Below are positions 18,397 through 26,021 of a DNA stretch of 64,000 bases, in pieces. Source of the DNA: CAVALG01 sp963630555 (lineage in GTDB: Bacteria; Bacillota; Clostridia; Oscillospirales; Acutalibacteraceae); the NCBI GenBank assembly GCA_963630555.1, contig CAVGND010000005.1:9412-73411 (forward strand), in the 5' to 3' direction. A program made the translations under genes and the position numbers. Under the pieces are notes generated by a model. The model saw nothing but the letters and a program-made list of their open reading frames with translations. It was not told the origin of the DNA and did no database searches. Numbering within the stretch: position 1 is the stretch's first letter; every line of letters begins with the position of its first letter.

Positions 18397-19161
18397 GTGA
18401 AAAGCAAAAAGAAAAAAGTGATTGTTGTTTTATCGGTTGCTTTTGCGGCGGCGGCGATTACCGCCGCCGCCATTTTGCCGTGTCGGGATTCGGGACAGAA
18501 AAAAAGTAAATCGGTGCCGAAAGTGTCTTCATCCGCTGTAAGTTCTTCGGAACCCGAACGGGAAGAGTATATTTCGCCGATTGATTTTGCAGAACTGCAG
18601 GCACAAAATCCGGATATATATGCCTGGATAGAGATACCGGACACCACGGTTTCATATCCAATATTGCAAAGAACGGGTGATCGCGCGTATTACCTTAATC
18701 ACTCAAGCACGGGTGCTTATTCACAAAAAGGTTCTATCTATACGGAAGATTACAATTCCCGTGATTTCGGCGACCCTGTTACGGTAATATACGGTCATCA
18801 TATGCGTAACGGCGATATGTTCGGCACGCTCGAAAAAAGTTATTCCGACAGGACATTTTTTGACAGTCATAAGGATATCAACATTTATATGCCGAATGAG
18901 GCGATTAAACTTAAGGTTTTCGCTTCCGTGACGTATAATAACAGTCATTTGCTTTATAATAAGGACTATTCCGACCCTGAGGTATTTGAGGCATTTATAA
19001 ACAGTGTAAAAAACGATTATCCGCGCGGGCTTATTTTTGACGAGAGTGTCGATATAACATCGGGCGACCGTATTGTGATTTTATCTACCTGCACCGGAAA
19101 TAATCCGTCGGCGCGCTTTTTGGTACTTGCCAAAATTGAAGATAACAAAAGTGCAAAGTAA
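18397..19161 (+). CDS. srtB: Class B sortase
   Basis: This is a membrane-anchored transpeptidase that attaches surface proteins to peptidoglycan. It is 254 residues with an N-terminal signal anchor (lysines then a hydrophobic stretch, residues 8-28), a Ser-rich linker, and the sortase barrel. Catalytic residues are His134 in IYGHHM, Cys232 in STCTG and Arg240 in SARFLV. The insertion between the His and Cys strands and the IYTEDYN motif are class B features. The start is GTG with AAGGAG 8 bases upstream. It is 30 bases after rfbC, so it may be read with the rhamnose genes. No LPxTG- or NPQTN-type substrate gene is adjacent. Confidence 0.93.
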   Translation: MKSKKKKVIVVLSVAFAAAAITAAAILPCRDSGQKKSKSVPKVSSSAVSSSEPEREEYISPIDFAELQAQNPDIYAWIEIPDTTVSYPILQRTGDRAYYLNHSSTGAYSQKGSIYTEDYNSRDFGDPVTVIYGHHMRNGDMFGTLEKSYSDRTFFDSHKDINIYMPNEAIKLKVFASVTYNNSHLLYNKDYSDPEVFEAFINSVKNDYPRGLIFDESVDITSGDRIVILSTCTGNNPSARFLVLAKIEDNKSAK

Positions 19162-19311
19162 AAATAGGCAAAAGAAGGGAAGGTGCGTAAAAAACTTTCC
19201 CAACGCACATAAAAACGATAAAATGAATTAAACCAAAAGTCAAACTATCGGAGGAACGCACCGAATTTTTTGCCGACTTTTACTTGACAGTTATTATAAC
19301 AAAAATAATAG

Positions 19312-19340
19312 TTGACAAAGTCGGCGGCTGCATATAGAAT
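19312..19340 (+). promoter_or_regulatory. Promoter of tRNA-Pro
   Basis: TTGACA at 19312-19317 and TAGAAT at 19335-19340 with a 17-base spacer, 47 bases before the tRNA. A second TTGACA at 19284-19289 lacks a good -10. The spacer from the sortase gene holds a small dyad (GTGCG / CGCAC) but no gene. Confidence 0.7.
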
Positions 19341-19387
19341 ATATAAGGTCGCTTTTGCGGTTGTGCAAATGAGTAAAATAGGTAAAT

Positions 19388-19463
19388 CGGGGTGTAGCGC
19401 AGTTGGTAGCGCGCCAGTTTTGGGAACTGGATGTCGCAGGTTCGAGCCCTGTCACCCCGACCA
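19388..19463 (+). tRNA. tRNA-Pro (anticodon TGG)
   Basis: A complete cloverleaf of 76 bases: acceptor CGGGGTG with CACCCCG, anticodon stem CCAGT/ACTGG around a loop with TGG, T loop GTTCGAGCC, discriminator A, and an encoded CCA end. Own promoter and terminator, so it is a single-gene unit. Confidence 0.97.
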
Positions 19464-19470
19464 AAATTTT

Positions 19471-19511
19471 GACCGAAAGCAGAGTTCGTTCTCCGCTTTC
19501 GGTCATTTTTT
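19471..19511 (+). terminator. Terminator of tRNA-Pro
   Basis: GACCGAAAGC (19471-19480) pairs perfectly with GCTTTCGGTC (19495-19504) and is followed by ATTTTTT. The stem begins 7 bases after the tRNA CCA. Confidence 0.9.
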
Positions 19512-19641
19512 ACGCCGTTTTTTGATGTTTCGCTTGTTTCGCCGCCGTTTTTTGAAAACCACATTTTTACGGTCAAGTAATAATTTCATCTTTTCGAAAC
19601 TTCGCTTGTTATTTTAATCATTTATATGTACTTGGTTTTGT

Positions 19642-20256
19642 TTATCCAAGTATAATATTTTTGATATGTTCATCTATTTGATCTTTACTAAGGTTTTGTT
19701 CAAGAATAGGCTCAATGATTTCTCGGCTTTCGCGCATATGCGGAAGTTCCGAGGCGAGAAGTTTTGCTTTTTCAATTCTGCCGAGTTTAAGATATAAAAA
19801 GCAAAGTGCAGCTCGCATTGTTGCTTTCTGCTTTTCGTTTGTCGACAACGGGACTCCCTTTTCAATTAGTGCAATAGCTTCTTCAGGCTCATTTTTCAGT
19901 GCCGATACACTTGCAAGTCCGAGAATCATTCCCGGTTTATTCGGATATATCAATAAAGCGTCCCGATACACCTTTTCAGCCGAATCAAGTTGACTGTTTC
20001 TTATAAGTTCATTTGCCTTTTTGTGAATATTATATCTTGTTTCATCGGCTCGCACTGTATCCATCCCAATAAGTAAATCAATGCTTGTTTCAAATATATT
20101 TGCCAAAGCGGGAAGGAGGGTTATATCCGGGTAAGTTTCTCCCCGTTCCCATTTTGAAACGCTTTGGGGTGTGATATTTAAGAAATCCGCAATATCCTCT
20201 TGAGTTAAATTTTTCATAATACGATATCTTTTTAAATTTTCTGCTAAATACAACAT
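19642..20256 (-). CDS. XRE-family regulator with TPR-like C-terminal region
   Basis: This is a probable DNA-binding regulator of 204 residues. Residues 5-62 form a Cro/CI helix-turn-helix domain (RYRIMKNLTQEDIADFL, then ITPQSVSKWERGETYPD). Residues 75-200 are all-helical, with TPR-like spacing (AEKVYRDALLIYPNKPGMILGLAS and later RAALCFLYLKLGRIEKAKLLA). Such HTH-TPR proteins often sense a peptide or partner protein, but no signal gene is visible next to it. Ribosome site GAAAGGA. It has its own promoter, with an inverted repeat around the -10 that could be an autoregulatory operator. Confidence 0.85.
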   Translation of the reverse strand: MLYLAENLKRYRIMKNLTQEDIADFLNITPQSVSKWERGETYPDITLLPALANIFETSIDLLIGMDTVRADETRYNIHKKANELIRNSQLDSAEKVYRDALLIYPNKPGMILGLASVSALKNEPEEAIALIEKGVPLSTNEKQKATMRAALCFLYLKLGRIEKAKLLASELPHMRESREIIEPILEQNLSKDQIDEHIKNIILG

Positions 20257-20304
20257 AATATATTCCTTTCAATTCTTATTTAAGCCGTTCCCTGCTTTAA
20301 ATGT

Positions 20305-20333
20305 ATTATACTCTGACCCCTCGGCTTAATCAA
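20305..20333 (-). promoter_or_regulatory. Promoter of the XRE regulator, flanked by an inverted repeat
   Basis: On the minus strand TTGATT (20333-20328) and TATAAT (20310-20305) are spaced by 17 bases. TTAAGCCG (20280-20287) and CGGCTTAA (20322-20329) form an inverted repeat that brackets the -10 and overlaps the -35. Confidence 0.6.
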
Positions 20334-20486
20334 TAACGCCGATCTTCAGTTCACCTCGCCTTGTAGGCGAACTTTTAATTTATGCATACATAATCGGGCG
20401 GTTTTCCCTCTTTTGGTTGTCCATAAAAGATTTGATGTTAATAGCAGCGTATGTCTCAAATTTTGACGAATCCTTTTATTTGTTTA

Positions 20487-20515
20487 TTGACCTTAATTAA
20501 AAAATAAGTTAAAAT
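20487..20515 (+). promoter_or_regulatory. Promoter of the membrane GT2 gene
   Basis: TTGACC at 20487-20492 and TAAAAT at 20510-20515 with a 17-base spacer, 32 bases before the ATG. Confidence 0.6.
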
Positions 20516-20547
20516 ATCCGTATATGAATTTTAAAGAGGTGCAGTCA

Positions 20548-21513
20548 ATGGCTAAAGGCTTACCGGTGCTTTATCTGGTAGTACCCTGTTATAATGAACA
20601 GGAAGTATTGCCGATAACGGCGCCCGAATTTTCCCGTGAGATCAAGCGCCTTTCGGGGTGCGGACTTATATCCGAAAGCAGCCGTATATTATTTGTTGAC
20701 GACGGCAGCCGTGACGGCACATGGCAGACAATAAGGAATCTTTGCGTGAATGACCCGACCTTCATCGGCATAAAGCAGAGCCGAAACAGAGGGCATCAGA
20801 GCGCACTGCTTGCCGGACTTATGGAGGTAAAAGACAGGTGCGACATAACCGTTTCAATTGATTGCGACGGGCAGGATGATATATCTGCGCTTGAAGAAAT
20901 GGTGAAGGCGTATTATGACGGTAACGATGTGGTCTACGGGGTGAGGGATCAGCGGAACGTTGACTCTGCTTTTAAACGAACTACGGCACGCGGATTTTAC
21001 AAATTTTTAAATCTTATGGGTGCGGAAGTGGTGTATGATCACGCCGATTACCGTCTTATATCGTCACGCGCACTTTCCGAACTTGCAAAATTCGGGGAGG
21101 TCAATCTTTTTTTGCGGGGAATGGTTCCGCTTGTCGGGTTCAGCAGTACGTCGGTTTTTTATACACGCAAAAAAAGGGAAGCGGGCAAGACGCATTATAC
21201 AGTCGGAAAAATGGCGGCGCTTGCGCTCGACGGAATAACAAGTCTGAGCGTGCGTCCTTTGCGGCTTATTTCATTTGCCGGCGCAGTGGTTTCGGGTATA
21301 AGTTTCATAGGTATACTGTGGGCACTTATATCGTGGCTTTGCGGCAGCACCGTTACCGGTTGGGTAAGTACGGTATGCATAATATGTTTTATCGGCGGAA
21401 TACAATTGCTTTCTTTAGGCGTGATAGGCGAATATATAGGTAAAATATATCTTGAGGTAAAGCACCGTCCGCGTTATATTATAAGCGAGCGAACAGAGGA
21501 TAAAAAGTTGTAG
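20548..21513 (+). CDS. Membrane-bound glycosyltransferase family 2 (GtrB/DPM1-like)
   Basis: This is a 321-residue polyprenyl-phosphate glycosyltransferase-like protein. The GT-A domain has VVPCYNEQEVLP, FVDDGSRDGTW, and the DxD-type SIDCDGQDD, followed by the conserved YGVRDQRNVDSAFKR. Two C-terminal transmembrane helices (about residues 235-300) are typical of GtrB and ArnC-like enzymes, which load a sugar onto undecaprenyl phosphate. The ATG at 20548 has GAGGTG 6 bases upstream; a start at 20524 is less likely. It stands alone between its own promoter and a palindromic element. Confidence 0.88.
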   Translation: MAKGLPVLYLVVPCYNEQEVLPITAPEFSREIKRLSGCGLISESSRILFVDDGSRDGTWQTIRNLCVNDPTFIGIKQSRNRGHQSALLAGLMEVKDRCDITVSIDCDGQDDISALEEMVKAYYDGNDVVYGVRDQRNVDSAFKRTTARGFYKFLNLMGAEVVYDHADYRLISSRALSELAKFGEVNLFLRGMVPLVGFSSTSVFYTRKKREAGKTHYTVGKMAALALDGITSLSVRPLRLISFAGAVVSGISFIGILWALISWLCGSTVTGWVSTVCIICFIGGIQLLSLGVIGEYIGKIYLEVKHRPRYIISERTEDKKL

Positions 21514-21690
21514 TTTAAGCCGCACTCTCCGAACGGTTTTCGCGGCAGAATGCCCACGGCGCCCAAGCATTTGCTTGGGCGCCGTGCCGCAAAGTGAGCG
21601 TTTGAAAAGTATTGCAGTAACCTATTTGCGGCACGGCTGAAAACGTAAGTTTTCAGCCGTGGGCGTGCTGCCGCGAAAATCGGCTTAACC
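21513..21690. repeat. Nested palindromic element between convergent genes
   Basis: The spacer is one large imperfect palindrome. Outer arms are 21537-21559 (TTTTCGCGGCAG then CCCACGG) and 21657-21679, 21 of 23 bases complementary, with GTTTAAGCCG and CGGCTTAAC further out. Inside are two perfect hairpins, 21555-21586 (CACGGCGCCCAAGCA arm) and 21632-21661 (CACGGCTGAAAAC arm). The segments GCCGTGCCGCAAA (21581-21593) and its complement (21625-21637) can also pair, so alternative folds compete. It may act as a two-way terminator, or be a REP- or MITE-like element. No long T tract is present. Confidence 0.75.
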
Positions 21691-21701
21691 TGCAATAAAT
21701 T

Positions 21702-22841
21702 CTATTTACCCTTTATCATCCTTAAAAATCCGAGTGTCGCGTCAACATCGTTTTCACTGTTGAATGCCGAAAAACACACCCTGACCGTACCGGAATCAAG
21801 TGTGCCTATTCGTTTGTGCGCGAACGGTGCGCAGTGAAGTCCTGCGCGAACCGCAACACCGTATTTGTCCAGTTCCGCCGCAACCTTTTCGGACGGTATG
21901 CCCCTTAAATTGAAAGAAACGGTAGGTACATGCCTGCCGTTTTCCGGGCAGGCGGAATAGGTTTCCGTTCCTTTAAGGTCAATAAGACCTTTGTAAAAAC
22001 GTCTTGCAAGCTGCATTTCGTGGCTGTATATTTTATTCATACCGCGCGTGTTTATAAAATCTATCCCTGCCGATATACCGGCTATACCCGGCACATTCAC
22101 CGTTCCGCTTTCAAGGCGCTCGGGCAGATCCTGCGGCTGGCGTTGGTCGGCTGACGCGCTGCCTGTGCCGCCCTCAATAACGGTGTGCGGTATCGGCTTC
22201 AGGGCAATCAGGATTCCGGTTCCCATAGGCGCATAAAGCCCCTTGTGCGGTGCTATGCATAGGTAATCAATGTTGTCGAATTGCATATTGATAGGCAAAA
22301 TTCCGGCTGTTTGCGCTGCGTCGACCGCAAAAAGAATACCGTTTTCACGGCACATATCACCTATTTTTTTAATCGGGAAAACATCTCCGGTCACATTCGA
22401 GGCATGGGTGCATACTATTAATTTTGTGTTGTGTTTTATAAGGCGGTTAAACGACCTGACCGCCGCGCCGTCATCCCCCGGAACAATTTCAGCCGTGTCA
22501 ACGGATATACCTTCCCGTGCAAGCACTGCCGCCGGACGCGTTACCGCATTGTGCTCAAACGATGATATGATGATATGATCGCCGGGCTGCAAAACGCCCT
22601 TTAGAACAAAATTAAGTGACTCGGTGCAATTTGCCGTAAAAACCACGGCACCGGCGTCGTTTGCACCGAAAAAATTCGATATTTTTTTACGACAATCATA
22701 CACCGCCTCGGCGCATTTGCGCGAGGTTTCATAGCCGCCTCTGCCCGGGTTGGCGGATAGTTCTTTAAGCGCTGCGGCAACGGCTGTGCGAACCGACTGA
22801 GGCTTTGTGCCTGTGGTTGCTGCGTTGTCAAGATATATCAA
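21702..22841 (-). CDS. Cysteine desulfurase-family protein (class V aminotransferase)
   Basis: This is a 379-residue PLP enzyme that likely removes sulfur or selenium from cysteine or selenocysteine. It begins IYLDNAATT. His97 (SSFEHNAV), the PLP Asp in FAVDAAQTAG, Lys200 in APHKGLYAPMG, and the active-site Cys337 in RAGLHCAPFAH are all present. The features match the clostridial cysteine desulfurase family TIGR01977 better than housekeeping IscS. Its start overlaps the upstream DUF3343 gene by four bases. DUF3343 and this family are known neighbours in selenium-linked loci, so a selenium role is possible, but no selD is in view. Confidence 0.9.
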   Translation of the reverse strand: MIYLDNAATTGTKPQSVRTAVAAALKELSANPGRGGYETSRKCAEAVYDCRKKISNFFGANDAGAVVFTANCTESLNFVLKGVLQPGDHIIISSFEHNAVTRPAAVLAREGISVDTAEIVPGDDGAAVRSFNRLIKHNTKLIVCTHASNVTGDVFPIKKIGDMCRENGILFAVDAAQTAGILPINMQFDNIDYLCIAPHKGLYAPMGTGILIALKPIPHTVIEGGTGSASADQRQPQDLPERLESGTVNVPGIAGISAGIDFINTRGMNKIYSHEMQLARRFYKGLIDLKGTETYSACPENGRHVPTVSFNLRGIPSEKVAAELDKYGVAVRAGLHCAPFAHKRIGTLDSGTVRVCFSAFNSENDVDATLGFLRMIKGK

Positions 22842-23059
22842 CGATCTGTCAACTCCTCTGTACGGCGGATCTTTACCCCTGCGTCGAGAAGCAGTTTTTT
22901 TATCTTTGAAATATCGCCGTTGACAACCAATCCGTAACCGCAGCCGTCCGTGCCGCCTGAAACGGTTCGCTCGACAGCGGCTCTGATTCCGCGTTGGCGC
23001 AGGTAATCACGGCCCCTCATAGCATATGTGACGGTGCCGGTCACTATAAGATATTTCAT
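22838..23059 (-). CDS. DUF3343 protein, putative Se/S carrier
   Basis: This is a 73-residue protein of the DUF3343 family, described in Pfam as a putative selenium or sulfur carrier. It begins KYLIVTGTVTYAM, has a conserved Cys40 in GGTDGCGYG, and has a C-terminal helix with KKLLLDAGV. AGGGG upstream supports the ATG. It overlaps the cysteine desulfurase-like gene by four bases (ATGA), so the two are translationally coupled; handing sulfur or selenium from the enzyme to Cys40 is a fair inference. Confidence 0.85.
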   Translation of the reverse strand: MKYLIVTGTVTYAMRGRDYLRQRGIRAAVERTVSGGTDGCGYGLVVNGDISKIKKLLLDAGVKIRRTEELTDR

Positions 23060-23194
23060 AAGAGTTACCCCTTTGGATTTTAATTTTAATAGTCCCCATT
23101 ATCATGATATGCCGAATTTGATTTTCGCTTACTGCTCCGACAAAATATTTTAAACCGGCATTGTAAAAAAATATATTTAGTTCAAAGAAAAGTG

Positions 23195-23222
23195 TTGAAT
23201 TGACGGGAATATATGTTAAAAT
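23195..23222 (+). promoter_or_regulatory. Probable promoter of cdaA-cdaR
   Basis: TTGAAT at 23195-23200 and TAAAAT at 23217-23222 with a 16-base spacer, 66 bases before the cdaA ATG. Confidence 0.5.
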
Positions 23223-23287
23223 AATAATGTATATGATTATATAACAGATTACAATAGGTGGAATATTACCGTGAACGGAGTGTGAAT

Positions 23288-24187
23288 ATGGCGGCCTTCT
23301 TTTCAAACGTATATGCGTTTTTTTATACATTATTTAATCAGATAATCGCGGCGTTCGGCAGTATGCGTATTGCGGACTATCTGGATATTATAATTATGAC
23401 ATTTATAATTTATAAAGCTATAGAACTTTTCAGGGATACAAGAGCCAAGCAATTGTTCAAGGGAATATTCCTGCTTTTTGCCGTTTACCTCGTTTCGGTG
23501 TGGTTTGACCTTGTAACCCTTAAATGGCTTATGATAAAAGTGGTGGATTACGGAATAATAGCGCTGGCTATAATTTTTCAGCCGGAACTTCGCCGTATGC
23601 TTGAAAAAATGGGCAGAAGCGGATTGGGTATTTTCCGCTTCGGTTCAGGTCCTAAGATAAGTAATGATGAAATGCTTAAATGTATCGACGCCGTCTGCCG
23701 TGCCTCGCTTAAAATGCAGGAGCAGAAATGCGGTGCGCTTATGGTGCTTGAACGGGCGACCCTGCTTGGTGAAATTGCAAGCACGGGCGTCATTCTGGAC
23801 GCCGAAACTTCAAGCGACCTTATATGCAATGTGTTTTACCCCAAATCACCGTTACATGACGGCGGAATGATACTGCGTGACGGAAGAATATATGCCGCCG
23901 GCTGTATACTGCCGCTTGCACAGAATAACAATATTATCGCAAAAGAACTCGGAACGCGGCATCGCGCAGCAATCGGTATGTCCGAAAATTCCGACGCTGT
24001 CGTCGTGGTCGTATCGGAAGAAACAGGCGCAATATCGGTAGCCGTTAACGGGGTTATCAAGCGTGATTATACCTCCATAAATTTAAGGGAAGAACTTATT
24101 AACCTTATGGTACATTCGGATACTAAGGAAAAACACAGACCGCTTGATACCGTAAAGAGATTTTTTAAGATTAATAAAGATAAATAA
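23288..24187 (+). CDS. cdaA: Diadenylate cyclase CdaA
   Basis: This membrane enzyme makes c-di-AMP from two ATP, a messenger for potassium and osmotic control. It is 299 residues: three N-terminal transmembrane helices (about residues 15-95), then the DisA_N domain. The active-site blocks are SPLHDGGMILRDGRI (the DGA motif, here DGG) and LGTRHRAAIGMSE (RHR motif), followed by VSEETGAISVA. The ATG at 23288 has GGAG 8 bases upstream. cdaR follows after 27 bases, the standard pair; glmM, often third, is not here. Confidence 0.96.
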   Translation: MAAFFSNVYAFFYTLFNQIIAAFGSMRIADYLDIIIMTFIIYKAIELFRDTRAKQLFKGIFLLFAVYLVSVWFDLVTLKWLMIKVVDYGIIALAIIFQPELRRMLEKMGRSGLGIFRFGSGPKISNDEMLKCIDAVCRASLKMQEQKCGALMVLERATLLGEIASTGVILDAETSSDLICNVFYPKSPLHDGGMILRDGRIYAAGCILPLAQNNNIIAKELGTRHRAAIGMSENSDAVVVVVSEETGAISVAVNGVIKRDYTSINLREELINLMVHSDTKEKHRPLDTVKRFFKINKDK

Positions 24188-24214
24188 ACCGATTTGAATT
24201 CGGGGTGACCGTAT

Positions 24215-25477
24215 ATGAAAGACAAAAAACTGAAAATAAGCAAATTGCTTCATAACCATAAATTGATAGGCGTTGTTTCATTTGTTGCGGCTGTCGTTAT
24301 CTGGCTTGTTATCAGCATAACGCAAAACCCCACACGCGAACAGATCATAAGCGGCGTACCCATAACGATAAACACCGAAAATACCGCCGTACAACAGTTG
24401 GGGCTTGACGTGGTTGACGATTTAAGCCTTACTTCTGTAAACGTTAGGGTCAGCGGCCCGAGCTACATTGTAACATCACTGACTTCGTCCGATATCTCGG
24501 TGGGCGCTTCGCTTTCGGATGTGAATGCTGCCGGAACGTATGAGTTGCAATTGTCCGCCGTACGAAACAGTAATAAAATAGGTTATGATATCATAGAGGT
24601 TTCGCCTTCGGCCATAACCGTTACATTCGATAATATAGATACCAAAACATTTGATTTGGTTGCGGTTGCTAACGGTGTAAAGGCTGAAGACGGGCTTATT
24701 GCCTACCAGCCTACCGTAACCGAAGGAACGGACAGTAAAATAGAAATAACCGGCCCCAGAAAGCAGATGGAAAAGGTTACGCAGGTATGCGCGGTATCGG
24801 ACGCCGTTAAAACCATCGGCTCGACCGAAAGTTTTGACGCTAAAATCGTACTGCTTGACGAAAACGGCGGGGAGATAGATAAAACCAATTTTAAAATAGG
24901 CAAGGAAAATGTGAAAATTTCGGTGCCGATATATAAAAAGGCAGAGTTCGGTATCAAACCCGTGTTTGTAAATGCACCTGCGGTTTACGGCGGCGATGTT
25001 CCCTGTACACTAAGCGAAACCACGGTTACGGTTATAGGCCCGCCCGATGTTATAAGCGATATGACCGAAGTTAAACTTAAACCCATCGACTTTGCAACCA
25101 TTAATTCGCAAAATCTTGAGTTTGATGTTGAACTTGATCTGCCCACTTCGGTAAAAACTGCCGACAACGCCGATACGATTCATATCAAACTTAATATACC
25201 GCGGGTGTCCGAAAAGAATTTTTCGGTAAGCGATATACGGTTTACCGGCCTTTCAAACGGGCTTACCGCAAAAGCCAGCAATGTGATCAAAAGTGTTAAA
25301 ATATGCGGCCCGGCCTCCGATGTATATAAACTGTCCGGCAGCGACCTTTTTGCGACTGTCGACCTGACCGGGAAAGCGGCAGGCGAATATACCGTCAATG
25401 CCGTTATCGGGTGCAGTTCCGCAGACACGGTGTGGGCGTACGGAACTTATACGATTATAGTGACCGTGGGCAAATAA
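24215..25477 (+). CDS. cdaR: YbbR-domain regulator of diadenylate cyclase (CdaR)
   Basis: This is a 420-residue membrane-anchored extracytoplasmic protein that in other Firmicutes binds and modulates CdaA. One N-terminal transmembrane helix (about residues 18-37, ending VIWLVISITQNP) is followed by about four YbbR-type beta repeats, seen as recurring V-x-V-x-GP segments (VNVRVSGPSY, KIEITGPRKQ, TVTVIGPPDV, SVKICGPASD). The order and spacing after cdaA are the usual ones. Confidence 0.92.
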   Translation: MKDKKLKISKLLHNHKLIGVVSFVAAVVIWLVISITQNPTREQIISGVPITINTENTAVQQLGLDVVDDLSLTSVNVRVSGPSYIVTSLTSSDISVGASLSDVNAAGTYELQLSAVRNSNKIGYDIIEVSPSAITVTFDNIDTKTFDLVAVANGVKAEDGLIAYQPTVTEGTDSKIEITGPRKQMEKVTQVCAVSDAVKTIGSTESFDAKIVLLDENGGEIDKTNFKIGKENVKISVPIYKKAEFGIKPVFVNAPAVYGGDVPCTLSETTVTVIGPPDVISDMTEVKLKPIDFATINSQNLEFDVELDLPTSVKTADNADTIHIKLNIPRVSEKNFSVSDIRFTGLSNGLTAKASNVIKSVKICGPASDVYKLSGSDLFATVDLTGKAAGEYTVNAVIGCSSADTVWAYGTYTIIVTVGK

Positions 25478-25608
25478 CTGATAAATCGGCAAGACAGACA
25501 AAAGTGACACTTTGCCGCTGTTACTCATAAAATGATAGCAGAGAAGGCGCAAGCGGTAAATCCGCTGCCGTATTCCCTACATATCATTGTTTTAACGGAG
25601 TGAGAGAA

Positions 25609-25929
25609 ATGGGCGTTATACTTTTGCGTGTCATAGTCGGATTGCTTACCGTTATCGGTGTTGCCGGTGTTGTACGCTTCGTTTCGCTTGTTGCGGTATC
25701 TTCAGGCTTGCCGGCCGCTTCCTATGTTGTAAAACTTGGCGAAAAAAATGCCGACCTTCAACTTATTTCCGCTATTGAAACGGCAAGGTTCGGCTGGTTT
25801 GAACGCAGATGTCCGGTTGTCGCACTGATGGATGACGTGACCGATGAGGAAAAAGAAAAATGTAAAATAGTTGCAAAGGGCGCAAATGTGGTTTTTTGCA
25901 ACAGTTCGGAAATTTCGGAACTGATGTAG
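25609..25929 (+). CDS. Small unknown membrane-anchored protein
   Basis: I do not recognise this 106-residue protein. One hydrophobic helix spans about residues 2-32, followed by a mixed, charged domain (FERRCPVVALMDDVTDEEKEKC) with two more cysteines in that region and a predicted alternating strand/helix pattern. GGAG 8 bases upstream supports the ATG at 25609. It lies 131 bases after cdaR and 92 before recD2, same strand. Conservation of this gene beside cdaA-cdaR elsewhere would be the test of any c-di-AMP link. Confidence 0.65.
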   Translation: MGVILLRVIVGLLTVIGVAGVVRFVSLVAVSSGLPAASYVVKLGEKNADLQLISAIETARFGWFERRCPVVALMDDVTDEEKEKCKIVAKGANVVFCNSSEISELM

Positions 25930-26021
25930 CACCGGCGCCGACGGTGCGTATTACGGAAACACAGCCGCAAGGTACGCCGTCTGCTGTCTGTTCCGAAATC
26001 GCCTTACGGTAGGGGAATATA

